Source: CATQHL01 sp965204655 (GTDB taxonomy: Bacteria > Actinomycetota > Acidimicrobiia > Acidimicrobiales > CATQHL01). Taken from it: a stretch of 64,000 nt of DNA. This document shows positions 58,281 through 64,000 of this stretch, one piece after another (the stretch's first letter is position 1; every line of letters starts with the position of its first letter). Below the pieces are notes generated by a model. The model was given only the letters and a program-made list of their open reading frames with translations. It did no database searches and was not told where the DNA came from. The stretch spans positions 1,178,001 through 1,242,000 of the forward strand of contig OZ241998.1 in the NCBI GenBank assembly GCA_965204655.1, in the 5' to 3' direction. A program made the position numbers and the translations under genes.

Positions 58281-60596
58281 ATGACAGACCCCAGGTTGGA
58301 AATAGCCGAACCATTAGCAGAGTTCGCGGCGACAGAATTATCCGCACCCACGGGGATCTCGCCCGAAAGCTTTTGGAACTCTCTGGCCGGCATCCTGGAG
58401 ACCCTGGGGCCTCGTGTGCGCGATGGGCTGGAGCGTCGCAGCCTGCTGCAGTCCCAGATTGACGAACGCTGGAAGCGGCTTCGCCCCAGCCCAGAGGGCG
58501 ACGAGGAGGCTGAGCCCGGAGGCGGCGAGGAGGCGGGCTCCGGGGGCGGCGAGCAGGCCGGGGGGGAAGCCGGCTTCGGGGTCGACGAACAGGCGGCCTT
58601 CCTGCGCTCCATCGGTTACTTAGTCCCCGAACCCGATCACGTACAGGTGTCCACTCACAACGTCGATCCTGAAATCGCCCGGATTGCCGGGCCGCAGTTG
58701 GTCGTGCCCATAGACAACGCCCGCTACGCCCTGAACGCCGCCAACGCCCGCTGGGGAAGCCTTTACGACGCACTTTACGGAACGGACGTGATTTCCGAAG
58801 CCGACGGCTGCGAGCGGGGGGAGGGCTACAACCCGGTGCGGGGCGTCCGCGTGATCGGCTACGTCAAGAAACTGCTGGACAGGCATTATCCGCTGACAGG
58901 CGGCGGATCGCACGCAGACGCTTCCGCCTACCGGGTGGCCGACAGCGTTCTGGAAGTGTTTTTGGAGGAACCGCTGGACAAGAACGGCGGCGGAGCGTCC
59001 GGTTGGGTGGGGTTGGAAAATCCCGGCAGGTTCGCGGGTTACGTCGGCGACCCTTCACAACCGGAGGCGATCCTGCTCTGTAAACACGGAATTCACCTTG
59101 AGATCCTCTTCAACCCCGCCTCAGAGGTCGGGCGCTCAGATCGGGCGGGGGTGAGCGACGTCCGCATCGAGTCCGCCCTCACCACCATCATGGACTTGGA
59201 GGATTCTGTCGCCGCCGTGGATGCTCACGACAAGGTTCTGGCCTACCGCAACTGGCTGGGTCTGATGCGCGGCGACCTGGAGGCCACCTTCAAAAAAGGC
59301 GGGCGCACCCTCAAGCGCAAACTGAATTGCGACACCGAGTATCTGCTCCCCGACGGGCGGCCTGCCGTCTTGCGCCGCCTCAGCGTGATGCTAGTGAGAA
59401 TCGTTGGGTTGGAGCTTAAAACCAGCAGCGTGCTGTTTGAGGGTAAGCCCATCCCCGAGACGATCCTCGACGCCGCCATGGCCGCGTGGTGCGCCCTGGG
59501 CAACCGGAGCAACAGCCGCACCGGCTCGGTGTACGTGGTCTGCCCCAAACTGCACGGGCCGGAGGAGGTGGCGCTCGTCTACGAGTTGCTCGGGCGTATA
59601 GAGGAAGCGCTCGGCATGGAGTCGCTCACGCTCAAGATGGGGATCATGGACGAGGAGCGGAGAACTTCGCTGAACTTGGCGGCTTGCCTGGCCGAGGCTT
59701 CGGATCGGGTCGTGTTCATCAATACGGGGTTTCTCGACCGGACAGGCGACGAAATCCACACAAACATGGAGGCCGGAGCGATGATCCCAAAGGGCGAGAT
59801 GAAGACCTCCACATGGCTCAGCACCTACGAAGAGCAGAACGTAGCGGTAGGGCTGCGGGCGGGGCTGCGCGGGCGAGGTCAGATCGGCAAAGGCATGTGG
59901 GCGCGCCCCGACGACATGGCGGCCATGCTGACCGAAAAAGTCGCCCACCCAGCCTCTGGCGCTTCGACGGCGTGGGTCCCCTCCCCCACGGCAGCCTCCC
60001 TGCACGCCCTGCACTACTTGGAGGTAGACGTAGACGCGAGAGCCGAGGAACTCTTGATGTCGGCCAAGGGCGCCAAGGGCGGGCACGGGGGCGCAGACGG
60101 GGGCGCAGACGCCGCCAAAGGGGGCATGCTGGGCATGCTTGAGATCCCCGTGATAGCTCCCGACCGCAAGTTGAACGCTGAGGAGATCAGCCGAGAGCTT
60201 GAGAATAACCTCCAGGGCATCCTGGGGTACGTGTCTCGCTGGGTGGGAATGGGGGTGGGGTGCTCTAAAGTTCCCGACATAGAAGGCGTGGCGTTAATGG
60301 AAGACCGAGCGACCCTGCGGATTTCCTCCCAGCACGTGGCCAACTGGCTGCATCACGGCGTCGTAGAAGAAGAGCAGGTGCGCAGCACCATGGAACAGAT
60401 GGCGGAAGTAGTAGATCGCCAGAACGCCGGAGACGATGCCTACCACCCCATGTCACCGGACTTCAACACCTCAATTCCATTCCAGGCGGCGGCAGCCCTG
60501 GTGTTTGAGGGCAGACACCAGCCCAACGGCTACACGGAGAAAATACTAAACCACTACCGCCGCCAGATGAAAACCTCCCTAGGGGAAAAGCAATAA
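58281..60596 (+). CDS. glcB: Malate synthase G
   Basis: 771 residues from ATG 58281, chosen because AGAGGAG lies seven bases upstream; a longer reading to 58230 adds 17 residues without support. It has the malate synthase G layout. Near residues 300-320 is IMDLEDSVAAVDAHDK, and further on G-R-G-Q-I-G-K-G-M-W-A-R-P-D-D-M. The C-terminal domain contains VEEEQVRSTMEQMAEVVDRQNAGD. It condenses glyoxylate with acetyl-CoA. Two extra low-complexity insertions, rich in Gly/Glu (about residues 75-105) and Gly/Ala/Lys (about 595-620), interrupt otherwise conserved sequence. Confidence 0.93.
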   Translation: MTDPRLEIAEPLAEFAATELSAPTGISPESFWNSLAGILETLGPRVRDGLERRSLLQSQIDERWKRLRPSPEGDEEAEPGGGEEAGSGGGEQAGGEAGFGVDEQAAFLRSIGYLVPEPDHVQVSTHNVDPEIARIAGPQLVVPIDNARYALNAANARWGSLYDALYGTDVISEADGCERGEGYNPVRGVRVIGYVKKLLDRHYPLTGGGSHADASAYRVADSVLEVFLEEPLDKNGGGASGWVGLENPGRFAGYVGDPSQPEAILLCKHGIHLEILFNPASEVGRSDRAGVSDVRIESALTTIMDLEDSVAAVDAHDKVLAYRNWLGLMRGDLEATFKKGGRTLKRKLNCDTEYLLPDGRPAVLRRLSVMLVRIVGLELKTSSVLFEGKPIPETILDAAMAAWCALGNRSNSRTGSVYVVCPKLHGPEEVALVYELLGRIEEALGMESLTLKMGIMDEERRTSLNLAACLAEASDRVVFINTGFLDRTGDEIHTNMEAGAMIPKGEMKTSTWLSTYEEQNVAVGLRAGLRGRGQIGKGMWARPDDMAAMLTEKVAHPASGASTAWVPSPTAASLHALHYLEVDVDARAEELLMSAKGAKGGHGGADGGADAAKGGMLGMLEIPVIAPDRKLNAEEISRELENNLQGILGYVSRWVGMGVGCSKVPDIEGVALMEDRATLRISSQHVANWLHHGVVEEEQVRSTMEQMAEVVDRQNAGDDAYHPMSPDFNTSIPFQAAAALVFEGRHQPNGYTEKILNHYRRQMKTSLGEKQ

Positions 60597-60890
60597 ACCC
60601 GCCCAAGAAATGATGGGGGTTCTGCGGCTGTGGCTGCAGGTACCGAGTATTTAGAGAAGCGCAGGTTGAAGCGGCATGCTTGTATGTGGTCGCTTCGTTA
60701 GCTCTACAAAGACCACTAATCGACGCATTCCGGAAGTATAGCTTCATCGCCTACTCGAGTTGTGCTAACAGGCGAACCTGAAAGCCGCCGGAAGAAAACT
60801 GCCCTGAAGGCATAGCAGCAAACAAGTCCAATAGACCGATCCGGGTTTGAGTCGGCAGTGTGCTAACTAGTCGGGATCTATCCCATCAGA

Positions 60891-61235
60891 TCAATACGTC
60901 CCTGAAGTAGAACATCGGTCGTAACGCGGAGACAAACCTGAAAACGCAGCCTCCGGGCAAATATAGATCGTTCCTCCCTTACGTACGATGGCGCCTCTCT
61001 GCGCTAATTCCGGACAGGGTATATTCACTTCCAAACTCGGGCATATCTCCACGGCGTTGCTACACATTGTGTAACGATCTATCTCCCCCATGCCCAAAGA
61101 TTCCTGCTTGTCAAGGCAGTCTCCATCGATTTCGAGCACCGGCTCCACCGAACCGCACCCGGCCGTCAACCCAACGGCGACTGCGACTATCAGTGGTAAT
61201 AGTTTCGTGACCATGTTGAAGTATCTACTCACCAT
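60891..61235 (-). CDS. Small cysteine-rich lipoprotein, unknown function
   Basis: 114 residues from ATG 61235 (ATG 61214 also possible). A hydrophobic signal (LLPLIVAVAVGLTAGC) ends in a lipobox cysteine. The mature part has about 90 residues with six or more further cysteines (G-D-C-L-D, M-C-S-N, I-C-P-S, P-C-P-E, I-C-P-E, R-C-S-T) that could form disulfides. No family recognised. It is isolated: about 290 bases without a gene separate it from malate synthase, and the decayed hsdM starts on the other side. Confidence 0.65.
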   Translation of the reverse strand: MVSRYFNMVTKLLPLIVAVAVGLTAGCGSVEPVLEIDGDCLDKQESLGMGEIDRYTMCSNAVEICPSLEVNIPCPELAQRGAIVRKGGTIYICPEAAFSGLSPRYDRCSTSGTY

Positions 61236-61308
61236 TCATCCAATTTAACCAGTTGTCCGAAAATCAGTTCCTTCGAGCCAGCAGAGCGTCAGCAATCTCC
61301 CGCTACCA

Positions 61309-61889
61309 TTGCGACAACATGATCGCATCAAAAAACTCAAGCCCGAAAACCTCAGGCCCCCATTCCCAACCCCCAACAACACCACGGCCGGCCACGAAGC
61401 TGAACTCTGGCAAGCAGCCAACAAGATGCGGGGGAATGTGGATGCCTCCGAATACAAGCACGTTGTACTTGGACTCATCTTCCTCAAGTACATCTCCGAC
61501 GCCTTCGAGGGGCACCGGGCACATCTTGAGACGGAACGGGGCCAAGGCGCAGATCCCGAGGACTCCGATGAATACAAGGCAAAAAACATCCTCTGGGTGC
61601 CACTCGGGGCCCGCTGGAGAGAAATTCAGGCTCAGGCCAAGCAGCCCGACATCGGTCAAGTCATCGACGAAGCCATGGGCACATCGAGAAAGCGAACCCG
61701 GCGCTGCGGGATGTGCTGGTCAATGGTTCAATGTTCTCAAAGCAGAGAAGCAAGGGAACGATTCGCACGAATCTCATAGAAGTCGACCTGGTAAGACTGC
61801 ATGGTAGCTCTGCCTATCCAACTTCTTACTTCACTCAAATATCCGCCTGTCTTTGGTTCTTGACACGCAGAGGAATGGCGCGGGCGTGA
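61309..61889 (+). pseudogene. Decayed type I restriction methyltransferase subunit (hsdM) with large internal deletion
   Basis: The first part reads as the HsdM N-terminal domain: LWQAANKMRGNVDASEYKHV, LGLIFLKYISDAFE, and KAKNILWVPLGARW down to IGQVIDEAM. A frameshift follows near 61680, after which the other frame gives E-K-A-N-P-A-L-R-D-V-L. The sequence then jumps straight to N-G-S-M-F-S-K-Q, followed by LIEVDLV and, after more indels, TQISACLWFLTR. These belong more than 150 residues further on in HsdM. The AdoMet and NPPY motifs are therefore deleted and no active enzyme can be made. Confidence 0.8.
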
Positions 61890-61952
61890 TTCAACTCGCG
61901 GTTAGCAAAGTTCGATATTTGGCTAGACCGGGATTGGATGACCAATGCTGAT

Positions 61953-61969
61953 ATCATGATTATCATGAT
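61953..61969. promoter_or_regulatory. Paired palindromes ATCATGAT, candidate operator
   Basis: The self-complementary octamer ATCATGAT occurs twice with one base between (period nine), 13 bases before the ATG at 61982. Its position suggests an operator for the AT-rich gene pair downstream; no regulator gene is adjacent. Confidence 0.4.
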
Positions 61970-61981
61970 TTAGTCGCCACC

Positions 61982-62425
61982 ATGACTCTGTCGCAACCTG
62001 AATATGAGACAATAATGGCCGACACCAGCAAGAAGATAGAGAAACGCATATCATGGAAACCTCGATCCCGCCAGGGGCATGCCCAGGAGTTTCGCCAAAA
62101 TGTATTATCTGATCGAGAGTGGCCACTTTTCATTAAAGGCTGGTGGAATCCTCTGTCACACAAGTTGTCGTATGCGCTAATACTCAGGGCAACCGGAAGA
62201 ATATTTGCACTCGATATAGGAGATTACGTCCATCACAATCCTACATGCCAATCAATAACGGGAGCACACATACATGAATGGAATGTAGAAACCAAGGACA
62301 AAATTGTCATTCCGGCCCCCAATATCGGAAGCTGGAATCAACCATTAGAAGCTTGGGGGCAATTTTGTTCCTTGGCAGTAATAGATCATAGAGGAAAAAT
62401 GACCATTCAAGAGAGGTTACTTTGA
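61982..62425 (+). CDS. DUF6978-like protein, partner of the DUF1828-type gene
   Basis: 147 residues, AT-rich codon use. The sequence resembles DUF6978-type proteins as far as I can judge (start MTLSQPEYETIMA, middle W-K-P-R-S-R-Q-G-H, LSYALILRATGRIFALDIG, H-N-P, HIHEWNVETKD, end W-G-Q-F-C-S-L-A). No catalytic motif, signal or membrane segment is visible. The TGA overlaps the next ATG by one base, so the two are co-translated. Such two-gene units are found in mobile and defence islands, which fits the adjacent hsdM remnant, but function is not established. Confidence 0.6.
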   Translation: MTLSQPEYETIMADTSKKIEKRISWKPRSRQGHAQEFRQNVLSDREWPLFIKGWWNPLSHKLSYALILRATGRIFALDIGDYVHHNPTCQSITGAHIHEWNVETKDKIVIPAPNIGSWNQPLEAWGQFCSLAVIDHRGKMTIQERLL

Positions 62426-63246
62426 TGAATCCAGAAAGCGTTTATCACTCTATTCAACAAAATTTACCCAAATTGTTCGGATACGCTCAACTATCGGACA
62501 CTGATGTGCGTGTGCGCACTCCACTCCTGTACCCGGACGGCGGTCTTATCGATGTATTTGTATACGAACAAGATGAAAGGCTAACCGTAACAGATTATGG
62601 AGAAGGTCTTGGATGGCTTGGGCTGCAATCCTCATCCAACATACAGACTCCTAGGAGACAAAAGTTAATTAGTGACATTTGCATGACCCTAGGAATCGAA
62701 ATTGAAAACGAACAATTACAGTTTACTTGTAAGGATATTACAGAACTTGGCGAAGCGGTACATCGTCTTGCGCAAGCCATTGTACGCGTATCCGATATCT
62801 GCTTCACCTTTTCACAACCAGAAACTGAGTCAAAAGATCCCGAACAATATCCTGAAACTGCTAAAACAGAAGTCGCTAAGTGGTTAGAGGAAAGATCATT
62901 TAAATTTGAGAAAAAAACTAAACATACCGGAAGATCAGGAACAGATTGGACTATAGACTATAAAATAATGACAGCCAATCTTAATCATCTAGTATTCCAT
63001 CTAAACAGTAATACACGTAAAGAAGCTATCGATCGTATCTGCCAAGTTTTTACAGGATGCTCTGATCTTCGTAAAAATGGGAGCCGATCCCTTCTAGATA
63101 TTAAGAACACATCTTTGATTACACTATTTGATGATACAAGAAAAATTTGGAAACCTGAAGACTATAAACTTATGAAGCCAGTCTCGCGGCCATTACTCTG
63201 GTCGCAAAAAGACCAATTTGAACGTGTTCTACTAAAAGCCGCATGA
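62425..63246 (+). CDS. DUF1828-domain protein
   Basis: 273 residues from ATG 62425, preceded by GAGAGG at 62411-62416; a TTG one codon earlier is less likely. The N-terminal half matches the DUF1828 pattern (T-P-L-L-Y-P-D-G-G-L-I-D-V-F-V, L-T-V-T-D-Y-G-E-G-L-G-W-L), and the C-terminal half (about 150-270) may be DUF1829-like. Codon use is clearly AT-rich compared with the genome background, a sign of transfer. With the preceding gene it forms a two-gene operon, possibly a defence or toxin-type unit; this is inference from context. Confidence 0.65.
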   Translation: MNPESVYHSIQQNLPKLFGYAQLSDTDVRVRTPLLYPDGGLIDVFVYEQDERLTVTDYGEGLGWLGLQSSSNIQTPRRQKLISDICMTLGIEIENEQLQFTCKDITELGEAVHRLAQAIVRVSDICFTFSQPETESKDPEQYPETAKTEVAKWLEERSFKFEKKTKHTGRSGTDWTIDYKIMTANLNHLVFHLNSNTRKEAIDRICQVFTGCSDLRKNGSRSLLDIKNTSLITLFDDTRKIWKPEDYKLMKPVSRPLLWSQKDQFERVLLKAA

Positions 63247-63489
63247 ACTTTGCATCTATCATCTTTAACGCAACCTAGGATGCAGGACCTTGCTCTCTCC
63301 AAAAAGCAACTTATCGAACTAGATATAAGGATTGTGCGACACCCTAAGGTGGCTCAATCCGTACCTGCCTAAAGAAGCACTAGACAACGCAGCCCGAAAG
63401 CTGACACGACTGGCTGGACGTAAATCAGTTCACGGCTTACGAAAACAAGAACACCGACGCCAACCCGAATAAACCTTTTGGGTAGATCG
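63247..63489. other. No gene seen
   Basis: About 240 bases between the AT-rich pair and the last gene. GC content rises again toward the right, suggesting the edge of the acquired segment, but no repeat marking a junction is visible. Confidence 0.35.
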
Positions 63490-63495
63490 TATAAT
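63490..63495 (+). promoter_or_regulatory. Consensus -10 box TATAAT
   Basis: A perfect TATAAT lies eight bases before ATG 63504 with no Shine-Dalgarno, fitting a leaderless transcript. No good -35 is visible at 16-18 bases. Confidence 0.5.
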
Positions 63496-63503
63496 CCCTC
63501 TTC

Positions 63504-64000
63504 ATGATGTTCAGCGTCTCGCATGGGGTGGCTAAGTTCCTTTTCTTCGTCTCCGCGTGCGTCGCCTTTGTCGGGATCTGGGCCTGGATACCGGTGCTGA
63601 CCACGATGGCGATCGTGTCAGCTGTGGTGCTCGGGCCGCAACTGATCTACGGGTGGTTCAAGAAGCGGGCGGCGATCAGAGAATACCTGCGGCAATTTCA
63701 GCCGCCTGCGGATGCCTACTGCGACACTTGCGGGCGGCTCATAAAAGACCCGACGCTGTGGCCCTACTACTGCCGCGCAAAGTGCGCCGACCCGAGGGTA
63801 CGGCTGGACGACGATGACAGCGCCCTGTTGATGCTGTGGATGATGGCCGCCGCGGCTGTGAAATCGGTCGCCTATCTCGAAGGGCCCGGCTCGCGCGAAT
63901 GGGCGCACGCAGCGGCGTGCCTGATTGACCTCTCGAGCGGCAGATTATCGCCCGAGCAGGCCGACTATCTGCTGAGATCAGCTACCGAAGACGATCTGCC
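63504..64000 (+). CDS. Membrane protein with zinc-ribbon-like Cys motif, cut by window end
   Basis: The frame opened by ATG 63504 stays open to the end of the window (165 codons). The first 55 residues hold two hydrophobic segments (AKFLFFVSACVAFVGIWAW and TMAIVSAVVLGPQLIYG). A basic stretch is followed by CDTCGRL and YYCRAKC, two cysteine pairs that could bind zinc, then an acidic segment and an Ala-rich helix. I do not recognise a family. The start is supported by the TATAAT box just upstream and by high-GC codon use typical of the genome. Confidence 0.65.
   Translation, partial: MMFSVSHGVAKFLFFVSACVAFVGIWAWIPVLTTMAIVSAVVLGPQLIYGWFKKRAAIREYLRQFQPPADAYCDTCGRLIKDPTLWPYYCRAKCADPRVRLDDDDSALLMLWMMAAAAVKSVAYLEGPGSREWAHAAACLIDLSSGRLSPEQADYLLRSATEDDL

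Overview
The window is high-GC DNA of actinobacterial character. Evidence includes coenzyme F420 biosynthesis (a cofE tail), a large mycobacterial-type isocitrate lyase opposite malate synthase G, GTG/TTG starts, 1-4 base gene overlaps, and several starts that sit about 6-8 bases after a TAnnnT box with no Shine-Dalgarno (leaderless style). Large families of RCC1-like lipoproteins suggest Acidimicrobiia or a relative; that placement is an inference. A few segments (about 27.6-31.8 kb and 61.3-63.3 kb) are visibly AT-richer and look acquired.

Layout. 1-12.2 kb is mostly housekeeping: cofE tail, a sugar-nucleotide pyrophosphorylase, a PLP aminotransferase, an M23 envelope peptidase behind two CNNM/CorC-like membrane proteins, and an asymmetric heterodimeric ABC exporter followed by a lone ABC ATPase. 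12.2-26.9 kb, all on the minus strand, is the most striking part: a cysteine-repeat secreted metallopeptidase gene (frameshifted) followed by five tandem RCC1-repeat lipoprotein genes, each about 2.1 kb and separated by conserved spacers of about 100 bp. 27-34.8 kb is a defence/mobile patch: a duplicated thiamine pyrophosphokinase fragment, a damaged XRE-ImmA/DUF4411 module, an intact thiamine pyrophosphokinase, a TIR-domain protein, a tRNA-Val(CAC) and a fused nuclease-methylase (type IIG-like). 34.9-37.6 kb carries divergent murF and ddl. 37.7-39.9 kb holds a sixth RCC1 lipoprotein. 40-45.9 kb is a TetR regulator divergent from a lipid-type operon (acyl reductase-HAD fusion, LarA-like protein, PlsC-like acyltransferase). 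45.9-51.4 kb repeats the metallopeptidase + RCC1 lipoprotein pair on the plus strand. Here the peptidase is split by an in-frame amber codon. 51.6-60.6 kb is central carbon metabolism: mitochondrial-type aconitase, an amidohydrolase, and divergent isocitrate lyase and malate synthase G. 60.9-64 kb has a small lipoprotein, a decayed hsdM, an AT-rich DUF6978/DUF1828-like pair and a partial membrane protein.

The best candidate for an undescribed system is the metallopeptidase/RCC1 surface module. Two loci in the window independently place a snapalysin-like (HExxHxxGxxD) peptidase with long two-cysteine repeats directly upstream of, and translationally coupled to, an RCC1-type lipoprotein. Nearly all RCC1 proteins here have 14 C-G-L-R...C-W-G repeats, which would fit two seven-bladed propellers held by cysteine pairs. 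The five tandem copies are mosaics of each other, as if shuffled by gene conversion, and one copy has lost exactly one repeat. Both peptidase genes carry a single reading-frame lesion between their membrane/secretion segment and their repeats. This suggests on/off variation, shared decay or assembly error, and raw reads would separate these.
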